DNA from: an uncultured Clostridia bacterium | GTDB lineage: Bacteria > Bacillota > Clostridia > Oscillospirales > CAG-272 | Length of the DNA stretch: 39,448 bases | Assembly (NCBI GenBank): GCA_947632285.1 | Contig: CANROT010000003.1 | Location: forward strand, 1-39,448 | Direction: 5' to 3' | Part shown: positions 1-8,994 of the stretch, one piece after another | How positions within the stretch are numbered: position 1 is the first letter of the stretch | Layout: each line of letters starts with the position of its first letter | Translations under genes and position numbers: made by a program | Notes under the pieces: model-generated | Told to the model about the DNA's origin: nothing | The model's input: only the letters and a program-made list of their open reading frames with translations | The model's database searches: none

Positions 1-755
1 CCGGAGTTGTCGGCGACGGCGGTCGCCTCAAGGACGAACGCCATGTGCGGGTCAATGGCGTATGCCGTCGTCTCCGCGCCCGATTTGCCGACCTCCTCGC
101 GCACGGTGAACGCGAGATACGTGTCGTGCTCGGGCAGCTGCGGCGCCTCTCGGAGTGCGCGCCCGAGCTCGATCAGGGCGGCACAGCCGAAGCGGTCGTC
201 GAGCGCCTTTCCCTTTATATATTTGCCTCCGCTGCCGAAGCGGACAAACTCGGAGTCAAATGTCGCGAACGCGCCGCGCTTGACGTAGCCCTCCGCCTCC
301 TCCTTGTCCTTCGCGCCGATGTCGATATAGAGCTCGGAGAGCTTGGGCACGGCCTCGCGCTCGTCGCCCTTCAGTAGGTGTATCGGCTTTGTGCCGATAA
401 CGCCGGGGACGCGGCAGTTCTCATCGCCGACGGTGACGCGGCGCGCGGGGAGCGCGGAGCCGACGATGCCGCCGAGGTTCATAAACGAGAGCGTTCCGTC
501 CGAATTGACATTCTTTATCATGAACCCGACCTCGTCCATGTGCGCCGAGAACATGACGCGGCGCTCGCGGTCTGTCCCGTGGTCGGTGCCGTATATGACC
601 GCCGTGAGATTGCCCATTTTGTCTCGCCTTATCTCGTCCGCGATGTCGCTTATCTGCGCCCGGACGAGGTCGGCGACGTTGTCCTCGCATCCGGTCGGCC
701 CGAATGTGAGCGAGAGCTCGCGCAAAAGCTCGATACCGGATAATTTGTTACTCAC
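1..755 (-). CDS. M42 family metallopeptidase (partial, runs off window start)
   Basis: Minus-strand reading from GTG at 755: [34 protein letters not shown]...[12 protein letters not shown]...[21 protein letters not shown]...[21 protein letters not shown]42 metal-ligand motifs AHMDE, DDR and EE. Confidence 0.88.
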   Translation of the reverse strand, partial: MSNKLSGIELLRELSLTFGPTGCEDNVADLVRAQISDIADEIRRDKMGNLTAVIYGTDHGTDRERRVMFSAHMDEVGFMIKNVNSDGTLSFMNLGGIVGSALPARRVTVGDENCRVPGVIGTKPIHLLKGDEREAVPKLSELYIDIGAKDKEEAEGYVKRGAFATFDSEFVRFGSGGKYIKGKALDDRFGCAALIELGRALREAPQLPEHDTYLAFTVREEVGKSGAETTAYAIDPHMAFVLEATAVADNS

Positions 756-1800
756 GGCACCACACCTCCAGTTCACGGTTTTTCATCACGGCGAGGACGA
801 GCTTTGAGAGCTCGAGCGCGTCCGCCTCGTCTATGACCTCGGCGGGAGTGTGCATCGAGCGGAGCGGGATCCCGAGCACGACGGTCGGGACGCCGCCCGC
901 GGCGAGCGTCACGTCGTCACCGTTCGTGCCGGTGCCGGAGGGCTCCGCCGAGACGGTGTATTTTATATTTTCGTCGTCGGCGATGTGCATGACGCGGCGC
1001 GTCAGCTTAACATTCGTGACGGCGGAGAAGGAGACGATGACGCCGGAGCCGAGCGCCGACGTCCCGTTTTCCTCCGGCGAGCCGGGGGCGGACGCAAAGC
1101 CGACGTCGAGGATGAGCGCGAGGTCGGGGGTGATCGCGAACGCCGCCTTCTCGGCGCCGGACATGCCCGTTTCCTCTTCGGCGGAGGCGACGACATAGAC
1201 GTCAAAGCGCCCGCGGTCGTCTCCCATCATTTTTACGGCGCATATCGCCGCGGCGAGGCACGCCTTGTCGTCAAAGGCGACACCGGCGGCTCTCTCGCCG
1301 AGCAGCTTTGTAAACGGCGCGCGGTAGCCGACCGTCGTACCGACGCGGACGCCGAGCGCCTCGAGCTCCGATTTCGAATATCCCGTGTCGATGCGCATTT
1401 CCTCTATCGGGGCGACCTTGTCGCGGTCGTCGCCGGAGATCAGGTGCGGCGGCGTCGAGGCGACGACGCCGAAGATCGGCTCGCGCGCGTATACGGTCAC
1501 CTCGGAGGCGGGGAGAATGCGGCGGTCAACGCCGCCGAGCCGCGTTACGAGGAGGCACCCCTCGTCCGTGATATCGGTGACGAGCAGGCCGACCGCGTCA
1601 TAGTGCGCGTCTATCATAAGGCGCGGCGCGTCCGGCTCCGATGCGCGGCGGTGGAAAATATGGTTCCCGACGCTGTCAACGCGCCAGTCGTCAAAGCACG
1701 GCGACAAAAGGTCGGTGAGCGCGCCGCTGTCGGCAGTCTCGTGACCGACGAGCGAGCGTGATGCAGACAGCCGGGAGAGCAATTCAAAAAATTCTGACAA
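748..1800 (-). CDS. M42 family metallopeptidase
   Basis: 350 aa ORF with [16 protein letters not shown] and [13 protein letters not shown] motifs and C-terminal [10 protein letters not shown]; paralogous to the preceding ORF. Confidence 0.88.
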   Translation of the reverse strand: MSEFFELLSRLSASRSLVGHETADSGALTDLLSPCFDDWRVDSVGNHIFHRRASEPDAPRLMIDAHYDAVGLLVTDITDEGCLLVTRLGGVDRRILPASEVTVYAREPIFGVVASTPPHLISGDDRDKVAPIEEMRIDTGYSKSELEALGVRVGTTVGYRAPFTKLLGERAAGVAFDDKACLAAAICAVKMMGDDRGRFDVYVVASAEEETGMSGAEKAAFAITPDLALILDVGFASAPGSPEENGTSALGSGVIVSFSAVTNVKLTRRVMHIADDENIKYTVSAEPSGTGTNGDDVTLAAGGVPTVVLGIPLRSMHTPAEVIDEADALELSKLVLAVMKNRELEVWCRE

Positions 1801-1967
1801 ATTCTATATCCTTTCACAGCTTGATTTTTTATCCGCAGCTTAGATGATACCACAAAAACAGAAGAACGCCAATAGCTTTTTGCGGTATCTGAAAAATTTT
1901 TGCGCCACCGAGCGCACAGGGCCGGCAAAAAGGCGGATTTTTTACTGTATCTCGCGCGCTTTCCGTG

Positions 1968-1996
1968 TTGACAAACGGGGCTCCATCGGTTACAAT
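1968..1996 (+). promoter_or_regulatory. sigma-A type promoter for GH51 gene
   Basis: TTGACA (1968-1973), 17-bp spacer, TACAAT (1991-1996), upstream of ATG 2043. Confidence 0.75.
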
Positions 1997-2042
1997 GTAC
2001 AGTGGCGCGGGGCGCACTTTTTTCGCTCAGGAAGGATTTTTT

Positions 2043-3521
2043 ATGAGCAAACTCGTTATAAACACATACGACAAAAGGAGCCGTATAGACAAAAATATTT
2101 ACGGTAATTTCTCCGAGCACCTCGGGAGATGCATATATAACGGCATTTATGTCGGCGAAAATTCGCCGATCCCGAACGTGGCGGGCATGAGGACCGATAT
2201 CGTGAAGGCGCTCCGCGACATGAAGCTGCCGGTGCTCCGCTGGCCGGGCGGCTGCTTTGCGGACGAATACCACTGGATGGACGGCATCGGCCCCAAGGAA
2301 AGCAGAAAGCTCATGGTCAACACGAACTGGGGCGACGTCACGGAGGACAACAGCTTCGGCACGCACGAGTTCTTCGAGCTCTGCCGCCAGATCGGCTGCG
2401 AGCCCTACATAAACGCGAACGTCGGCAGCGGCTCCGTTCAGGAGATGTCCGAGTGGGTCGAGTACATGAATTTTGACGGCAAGTCCCCGATGGCGGACCT
2501 GCGCGCGAAAAACGGGCACCCGGAACCGTTCGGCATACGCTATCTCGGCATCGGAAACGAGAGCTGGGGCTGCGGCGGCATGATGCGCCCCGAATACTAC
2601 GCGGACGAGTACCGCCGGTACGCGAACTTCTGCCGCAATTACGGCGAGGACCGCCTCTATAAGATCGCGTGCGGGCCGAACGCCGCCGACTACAACTGGA
2701 CAGAGGTGCTGATGAAGCAGGCGGGGCACCAGATGAACGGGCTGTCGCTGCACTATTACACGATCTGCCACGACTGGGACCACAAGGGCTCCGCGACCGC
2801 GTTTGACGAAAAAGAGTGGTACCTCACGATGAAGAAAACGCTCGAGATGGAGGAGATAATCACCGGACACGAGCACGTCATGGACCGCTATGACCCGCGC
2901 CGCCGCGTCGCGCTCATTGTCGACGAATGGGGCAACTGGTTCGACGTTGAGCCCGGCACGAATCCCGGCTTCCTCTACCAGCAGAACACGATCCGGGACG
3001 CTGTCGTCGCGGGCGTCAACCTCAATATTTTCAACAAGCACAGCGCGCGCGTCAGAATGGCGAACATCGCGCAGCTCGTAAACGTGCTCCAGTCCGTCAT
3101 TCTCACGGACGGCGAGAAAATGATACTGACGCCGACGTACCACGTTTTCAAAATGTACGCGCCGCATCAGAATGCAACACTCGTCGGCAGCTTTATCGAG
3201 AAGTCGAAGATAGGCGTCGAGGACAAGGTCCGCGCGGACGACCTCTCCGAGTCCGCATCGATCGACGCCGAGGGCAGCCTCAACATCACGGTCTGCAACC
3301 TCTCCTGCACGGACGCTCACGATATCGACGCGATCCTTGTCGGATATAAGCCCGCCTCGGTCGAGGGCGAGATCGTGACCGGCAAGATGGACGCGTTCAA
3401 CACGTTCGAGTCTCCGGAAAACGTGCGGGCGGAGCATTTTGACGGCATTAAGCTCACGGACGACGGCATCTCGTTCACGCTGCCCGAATGTTCTGTCGCG
3501 AGGATAACGGTCAAGCGGTAA
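2043..3521 (+). CDS. Alpha-N-arabinofuranosidase, GH51 family
   Basis: Start at ATG 2043: [39 protein letters not shown]...[14 protein letters not shown]...[11 protein letters not shown]...VDEWGNW; typical intracellular GH51, no signal peptide. Confidence 0.93.
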   Translation: MSKLVINTYDKRSRIDKNIYGNFSEHLGRCIYNGIYVGENSPIPNVAGMRTDIVKALRDMKLPVLRWPGGCFADEYHWMDGIGPKESRKLMVNTNWGDVTEDNSFGTHEFFELCRQIGCEPYINANVGSGSVQEMSEWVEYMNFDGKSPMADLRAKNGHPEPFGIRYLGIGNESWGCGGMMRPEYYADEYRRYANFCRNYGEDRLYKIACGPNAADYNWTEVLMKQAGHQMNGLSLHYYTICHDWDHKGSATAFDEKEWYLTMKKTLEMEEIITGHEHVMDRYDPRRRVALIVDEWGNWFDVEPGTNPGFLYQQNTIRDAVVAGVNLNIFNKHSARVRMANIAQLVNVLQSVILTDGEKMILTPTYHVFKMYAPHQNATLVGSFIEKSKIGVEDKVRADDLSESASIDAEGSLNITVCNLSCTDAHDIDAILVGYKPASVEGEIVTGKMDAFNTFESPENVRAEHFDGIKLTDDGISFTLPECSVARITVKR

Positions 3522-3790
3522 TGGACGGAGACTATTCGCAGCCCCGCTGCCGCCGGTGCCTCCTCTCGGAGATCGACCGCGACGGGGTGTATAAAACGGT
3601 GCTCGAATACCTCGCCTCGCTCGACGACTCGGTCAAGTGCGGGGCGGACGAGTACGCGTCCCGCCTCAGGATATGCCGCGCGTGCGACCGCCTTTCGGAC
3701 GGTATGTGCTCGCTCTGCGGCTGTTTTGTCGAGGTCCGCGCCGCCAAAAAGATACAGACGTGCCCCGACCTGCCGCACAGGTGGGAATAA
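3521..3790 (+). CDS. DUF6171-like small cysteine-rich (zinc-ribbon) protein
   Basis: ATG at 3521 overlaps the GH51 stop (TAATG). [17 protein letters not shown]...RLRICRACDRLSDGMCSLCGCFVEVRAAKKIQTCPDLPHRWE with several CxxC motifs. Confidence 0.75.
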   Translation: MDGDYSQPRCRRCLLSEIDRDGVYKTVLEYLASLDDSVKCGADEYASRLRICRACDRLSDGMCSLCGCFVEVRAAKKIQTCPDLPHRWE

Positions 3791-3808
3791 AATTCAAAAT
3801 AAAAGCTG

Positions 3809-3844
3809 CCGGGGGAGGGACCCGAAAAAAGGTCCCTCCCCCGG
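3809..3844. terminator. Bidirectional hairpin terminator between convergent genes
   Basis: ccgggggagggacc-cgaaaaaa-ggtccctcccccgg followed by tattttt. Confidence 0.8.
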
Positions 3845-3869
3845 TATTTTTGCCCGAAAGCCGGGTGCG

Positions 3870-6800
3870 TTATTCAGTGAGCTTTTTCGCTCTCTCGGTC
3901 AGCTCTTTGTATCTTTCGTCCTCCCTCGCGGAGTCGAACCACCCCCAGCTCTGCTGTGTCGACGTCATGGCGCGGTATATAATTCCGCTGTCGGAGAGCC
4001 GCCGGCCGTCGATGATGCCGTCCGCGTCGATCTCGCGCTTTGTGCCGTCCGGCAGCTCTATTATCGACTGCCCTTTTATATAGCGAATGCTTCCGAACGC
4101 CGCCTCGTCGCCGAAGGAGAGCGCCTCGCCGTCCGGTACCGCGTGCCACCGCTCGGCGAAGTCGAGCGCAAGCTCGAGATATTTGTACCCGTCCCCGCGC
4201 TCGCCGCCGCCGAAAAACGCGAGCGATGCCAAAAGGCATATCCATGACGCTTTCGCGCAGAACGCGGGCGGAACGCTGCCGTCTCCCGCCGCCTCGAGCA
4301 GCCGCAGGTAATAGGTAAATCTCCTCGCCCTTGTGAGCGGGTCGCCGTAGTGGTAGTCTCTCTTTGACGTCTGGTGCAGAAGAAGGAGTATCGCGTTGCA
4401 GCCGGACTCGAGGTTTGCCTCATCAAATTTTTCCGCGTTCGCGAGGCACGCCTCTTCAAGCTCGCCGACGGTCGAATTATAGCGGGTGATTTTTTTCGGC
4501 TTATGCCTGATCCCCGTCAAGTCCGAGAAGATCACGAGCTTGCCCTCGCAGTCGCGGGCGTATGTGTATTCCGCCGCGCCCTCGTAGCCGTCGGTAAGCC
4601 CGAGATCCTCGTATCTGCGCCTCATTCCGTCTGCTGCGGGCATGTAGCCTTCGCCCGTGCCTTCGTATGAGGTCAACTCATACGCGCTCACAGAACCGGC
4701 GTTCGTGTATATCTCCACTTTTACGAGCCCCACGCCGGGCGCGAAATAATATGTCCGCCTGCCGCCTCGGTAGATGTGTCCGCTGTCAAACCCGTCGCAG
4801 TATGTGTCGACAGAGAGACACCCGTCAAAGCTCCCGGCGCATACGGTGACCGTTCCCGCGTCCGCGCAGCTTATACGCGTCCTGAGGCTGCTGTTGCTGC
4901 CGTAATCCTTTGATTCTTCGGAACTGTACCCGGGCTGCCACCTCTCGTCAAAGAGGCAGCCTGTTACGTCGTGCAAAATCGAATAGATGTGATTTGAGAG
5001 CAGGCGATTGCAGAGCGAGGTGTCGTCCGTGTTCTTCCACTCAAAGTCAAATCTCCGGCTGCTCCTGACAAGGCAGAGCTTTCCGTCCGTGGACTCGACC
5101 GTATTGCGGTTGAAGAAATTCCACTGTCCCACCGCCTCGCATTCGGGGTCAAATTCCTCGTCCGTCTCGATTATCCTTTTGACGACCGAATATGCTGCCT
5201 CGGCGTGCGCCTTTTCAAACGGCGTCTTCGCGAGCTCCACGGCGCGCCGTGCATAAGGTCTTACGTCAACGATCCTCTCCGGCTCCTTCGTGAAGTAGTC
5301 GTCGCGGGTCTTCAGGATCATGTCGAGCCATGAGTTCTCGTCATACTTGCTCCGAATTATGCGCGTATTCTCCGTAACGATCGCCCTCTCGCCGTCGCAC
5401 CACTCGACACAGATCCGCGTCGGCGCGGAAAACGACTCGGGGTCGCAGTCCATCTCATATTCCCATAAGTTACCGGTGCAGAGCGGCAAAAGCCCTTCGC
5501 CGCCGGAGACGTTATAGGTTTTTAATGATTTTGCGTCGCTGACTCCCTCGCAGATCATCTCTTGCCTGACGAGGCCGACACCGCGCTTGAGCCAGCTTCT
5601 GACCGTGCCGACTTTTAAGCGCGACACCCAGACCTCGCAGCCGGAAAACGTCCCCGCCGGGACCGTGACCGTCTCGTCCCCCGATTCAAACGTGAGCGTC
5701 GAGCCGTCCGAGGCGGTGACGCTCTCGCCCGGCGCTATATCCGCCGTCATCTCCCCGTCGCATCTGAATAGATTTTCAAACAGCTGCGTGCACATATAGT
5801 TCAGCGCGTAGAGCCCGCCTATACTGTAGTATTCGTCCCGGGCTATTTTTAAGCCGCCCGACATGACAAATTCATAAGTCACCCCGACGCTTTTGCGGTT
5901 CTGAACGTCGCTTATGAATTCCTCTTCTGCCGACTCCACAAAGGCTTTTTTCATTTCAAGCGCGTGATGGTATAAAACGTCCGCCGGGGTCAGGAGCGCG
6001 AGCGCGCTGTCAAAGGCGTCCGTGCCGTCCTTTAAGTTTTCGGGCTTTGTCAAGTCGCCGACGGCGCACCATCTGTCCGCGAGCGTGAGCCGGAAATCGA
6101 CGGGGTCAAGGGACGGGATCTGCACGTTTTTGATGTGCTCCCGCTTTTCATCGCCCCAATATTTGGCCGCCTCGCGGACAAGCACATAGCTCATGACCTC
6201 GTTGTTTTTGCCGAGCGTTGCCGCCTCGCGTATGCGTTCGAACAGCCGATCGTTCTTCTCTCCCGGCAGCCACCAGTAACCGCGCATCAGAACGTCCGCC
6301 AGGGCGTGATATTTCTCGCGGCACTCGGGCATCGTGTCGATGTCCTTCAAAACGTCACGATAGACCTTGTCAAAGCCCTCCTTCGAATTCTTGTACTGCC
6401 AGCTTTTTATTTCGTCGATCTTTTTCCTGATCTTCAGAAGTAGCGTGTCATTTAATTTTTCGTCCATAGCACATAGCTCCTTTCGCATTTTCTTTCTGCC
6501 GTCGTGGAGCTGCGATTTGACCGTCCCCACCGATATGCCCATCAGCTTTGCGATGTCCTCCGCGCTCATGTCCTCATAATAGTGCAGATAGACGACCTGA
6601 CGGGCGCGCTCGGGGAGCCGACGCAGTCCGCGGCGCATGAGTTCTGCCTCCTCCTCCGTCATGAGCATCAGCTCCGGGTCCCCGTCGTCGGCGCGCATGT
6701 ACTCTATACCCTCGACGTCGTCAAGGCAGAGATAGTTCCTGAACCGCAGCGCCATGTTCCGGGCGCAGTTTTTGGCGATGCGGCAGACCCATATCCCAAA

Positions 6801-7013
6801 CTTTTCCGGTTCGCGGAGCCGGTCGAGCTTGAGCCACGCCGCCAAAAAGGCGTCCTGCGCCGCGTCCTCGGCGATGTGCGCGTTGCGTATAACGGAATAC
6901 GCCGCCGCGAGGACGCGCTTTTCATGGCGCAGGAACAGCTCGTCATATGCGGCGGAGTCACCAGCGAGCGTCAGGAGCACGAGCGTGCCGTCCGAATTTG
7001 AAGAATGAGGCAT
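3870..7013 (-). CDS. ECF-type sigma-70 family RNA polymerase sigma factor with a ~850-aa C-terminal extension of unknown function
   Basis: N-terminal ~180 aa has sigma region 2 (AYDELFLRHEKRVLAAAYSVIRNAHIAEDAAQDAFLAAWLKLDRL...FGIWVCRIAKNCARN) and region 4 (LPERARQVVYLHYYEDMSAEDIAKLMGISVGTVKSQLHDGRKKMRKEL); the long remainder has no family I recognise. Confidence 0.88.
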   Translation of the reverse strand: MPHSSNSDGTLVLLTLAGDSAAYDELFLRHEKRVLAAAYSVIRNAHIAEDAAQDAFLAAWLKLDRLREPEKFGIWVCRIAKNCARNMALRFRNYLCLDDVEGIEYMRADDGDPELMLMTEEEAELMRRGLRRLPERARQVVYLHYYEDMSAEDIAKLMGISVGTVKSQLHDGRKKMRKELCAMDEKLNDTLLLKIRKKIDEIKSWQYKNSKEGFDKVYRDVLKDIDTMPECREKYHALADVLMRGYWWLPGEKNDRLFERIREAATLGKNNEVMSYVLVREAAKYWGDEKREHIKNVQIPSLDPVDFRLTLADRWCAVGDLTKPENLKDGTDAFDSALALLTPADVLYHHALEMKKAFVESAEEEFISDVQNRKSVGVTYEFVMSGGLKIARDEYYSIGGLYALNYMCTQLFENLFRCDGEMTADIAPGESVTASDGSTLTFESGDETVTVPAGTFSGCEVWVSRLKVGTVRSWLKRGVGLVRQEMICEGVSDAKSLKTYNVSGGEGLLPLCTGNLWEYEMDCDPESFSAPTRICVEWCDGERAIVTENTRIIRSKYDENSWLDMILKTRDDYFTKEPERIVDVRPYARRAVELAKTPFEKAHAEAAYSVVKRIIETDEEFDPECEAVGQWNFFNRNTVESTDGKLCLVRSSRRFDFEWKNTDDTSLCNRLLSNHIYSILHDVTGCLFDERWQPGYSSEESKDYGSNSSLRTRISCADAGTVTVCAGSFDGCLSVDTYCDGFDSGHIYRGGRRTYYFAPGVGLVKVEIYTNAGSVSAYELTSYEGTGEGYMPAADGMRRRYEDLGLTDGYEGAAEYTYARDCEGKLVIFSDLTGIRHKPKKITRYNSTVGELEEACLANAEKFDEANLESGCNAILLLLHQTSKRDYHYGDPLTRARRFTYYLRLLEAAGDGSVPPAFCAKASWICLLASLAFFGGGERGDGYKYLELALDFAERWHAVPDGEALSFGDEAAFGSIRYIKGQSIIELPDGTKREIDADGIIDGRRLSDSGIIYRAMTSTQQSWGWFDSAREDERYKELTERAKKLTE

Positions 7014-7188
7014 TTTTTATTCCTTTCGTTGAAAGCTTTCGTTATATAGACATCAAAAGCATCAAAAAGGTTGGTATGAAAAAGAAAAATTTAAGGAGCC
7101 TTGTTTTGGTATGTGAGATACTGCAAAAAAAGTGTTCACTTGTCGCCGTAAGCCAAACCAAGCAATAAAAAGTTTTGAAGAGGGGGGA

Positions 7189-7225
7189 CCGGGGGGAGGA
7201 ACCTTTTCAAAGGTTCCTCCCCCCG
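7189..7225. terminator. Strong hairpin downstream of the PAP2 gene; similar to the hairpin at 33421-33452
   Basis: ccggggggaggaacctttt/aaaggttcctccccccgg inverted repeat, flanked by aaaaagttttgaagaggggg. Confidence 0.7.
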
Positions 7226-7244
7226 GATAAATTACCTGATATTA

Positions 7245-7796
7245 TTACTCCGCCGCGGGCGTTTTGTGCTTTTGTATGTATGCGTCGAGGCGGTCGACGA
7301 TGAGGACGCCGAGGATACCGAAGAGGACGCCAAGCACGAGACCGGCGAGGATATCGGTGGGGTAGTGGACGTAGAGGTACATTCGTGAGAACGCGATCAG
7401 CGCGGCGAGCACGCAGGCGGCGATCCCCCATTTGCGGTGGCGTATGAGGATCACGGTCGCACCCTCAAAGCTTGCCGTCGTGTGCCCGGACGGGAAGGAG
7501 AAGTCCTTCTGCACTTCGCACAGATACGGCATTATCCCCTTGACGTCATATGGTCGGACGCGCGCGACGAGCGGCTTTATCGTTATGTTGCAGACGAGAA
7601 GGCCGAGAATGAGGGCGACCGCCATCATCAGGCCCGTTTTGCGCGTTTTTTTCGGGATCAGGAGCGCTATCGCAAGGATTATCCAGAATATACCCGCGTC
7701 TCCGAGCAGCGTGATCTTCGGCATAAGAAAGTCGAGGAAGGGACAGCGCAGGTGCTCGGCGATGAAATCGAGTATTGCAAGTTCGCTTACATTCAT
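7245..7796 (-). CDS. PAP2 family phosphatase (undecaprenyl-pyrophosphate-phosphatase-like)
   Basis: 183 aa multi-TM; PAP2 signature KPLVARVRP...FSFPSGHTTASF...SRMYLYVHYPTDILAG. Confidence 0.92.
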   Translation of the reverse strand: MNVSELAILDFIAEHLRCPFLDFLMPKITLLGDAGIFWIILAIALLIPKKTRKTGLMMAVALILGLLVCNITIKPLVARVRPYDVKGIMPYLCEVQKDFSFPSGHTTASFEGATVILIRHRKWGIAACVLAALIAFSRMYLYVHYPTDILAGLVLGVLFGILGVLIVDRLDAYIQKHKTPAAE

Positions 7797-7809
7797 ATGC
7801 GGACCTCCT

Positions 7810-8976
7810 TTACGCGTTGAACCAGTCGTAGATCAGGAATTTTCCGTCCACATTGTGCAGGAACACGTAATAATCCATGATCTCGCTGAAATTCTGCCCC
7901 TGCCGTTCGAGCAGCAGCTTGAACGAAATGTGGCAGGAAAAGACGTCGTCCGAGAATTTGTAGAATTCGCCGATCTCAATGTCGGTGAAGTCGTAGCTCG
8001 AGGGCGCCCATATCGTCCAAAGCGCGCCCGCCTGAGTGACGAGCTTTTCGTTCGCCGTGGAGTTCAGGTCAAAGTGACCGCTGTATTGCAGCCCCCAAAG
8101 GCTCTTGTCCTGCGCGCCCTGACCGAACGCGGCGAAATCCGTCATCGCGGCCGTCACAAATTCGGAATATTCGTCGGCGAGCGCCTGCGAATACGCAAGC
8201 CCCGCGGTGTACGTCATCGTTTCCTCGTTATATTTGACCTCGGCCTCGTTTCCGTCCGCGTCCGTGACGGTCACCTTTTCGGGCGGGGCCTCAAGCGTGT
8301 TCAGCATGTAGATCGAGAACTCGAGCCCTTCCGTGTTCCCCGATTCGGGCGGGAAATACATGATGATGTCCTTGTTCATGTGCTTCTGGGTGACGTTTTT
8401 CTCGGTGAGGGGGGTGCCGTCAACGGTGACGGTGTAGCTCGAGGGCACGTCGAAATAGAGCGTGACCGTTTTCGGGAGCTCCTCGGTCTCGGGAGGTTCC
8501 GGGTTGTCGCCTACCGTGTTGATAAACAGCTCGATATAGGAGAATTCATACTGAGTGTAGCCGTGCTTGGTCTTCTCGTCGGACGCCTTGAGGATAATGG
8601 AGGCGAGCTGCTTTGACCCGGCGCGGACGATGTATTTCATCTCGTCATCGCTTGCGGAGGAGGCGGAATACGTCACCTCGCTCTCGCCGATCTCGCTTAT
8701 GAGATACATCTTTAACGCTTCGCGCGTCCCGGCCTCGCGATCGTAGCGCGCATCGTCAAGGAGCGCGTCATAGTTGACGGAGGGCTCGAAATACCGCGAG
8801 AATATCTCGGAGGCGATATATTTCGGCTGCGCGTCCTCGTATTCGGCGAGCCGGTTCGAAACGACGCCGAGAGAGGCGATTATGATCAGTATCACCGACA
8901 CGGTCACGGCAAGATATATCGCGTAAAAGCGCGGGATATGAAAGCCGCGGCGCGCGTTGCTTTTTTTCATAGCCAA
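7810..8976 (-). CDS. Hypothetical membrane-anchored extracytoplasmic protein
   Basis: 388 aa; single N-terminal TM (FYAIYLAVTVSVILIIIASLGVV), rest predicted outside; sits in the envelope cluster. Confidence 0.7.
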   Translation of the reverse strand: MAMKKSNARRGFHIPRFYAIYLAVTVSVILIIIASLGVVSNRLAEYEDAQPKYIASEIFSRYFEPSVNYDALLDDARYDREAGTREALKMYLISEIGESEVTYSASSASDDEMKYIVRAGSKQLASIILKASDEKTKHGYTQYEFSYIELFINTVGDNPEPPETEELPKTVTLYFDVPSSYTVTVDGTPLTEKNVTQKHMNKDIIMYFPPESGNTEGLEFSIYMLNTLEAPPEKVTVTDADGNEAEVKYNEETMTYTAGLAYSQALADEYSEFVTAAMTDFAAFGQGAQDKSLWGLQYSGHFDLNSTANEKLVTQAGALWTIWAPSSYDFTDIEIGEFYKFSDDVFSCHISFKLLLERQGQNFSEIMDYYVFLHNVDGKFLIYDWFNA

Positions 8977-8994
8977 GATGGTGTCCTCCTTTGC

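Noticed and set aside
1614-3437. 607-aa minus-strand ORF opposite the GH51 gene
   Set aside because: Antisense to a clear GH51 coding frame; low-complexity R/V/A-rich translation typical of high-GC shadow ORFs.
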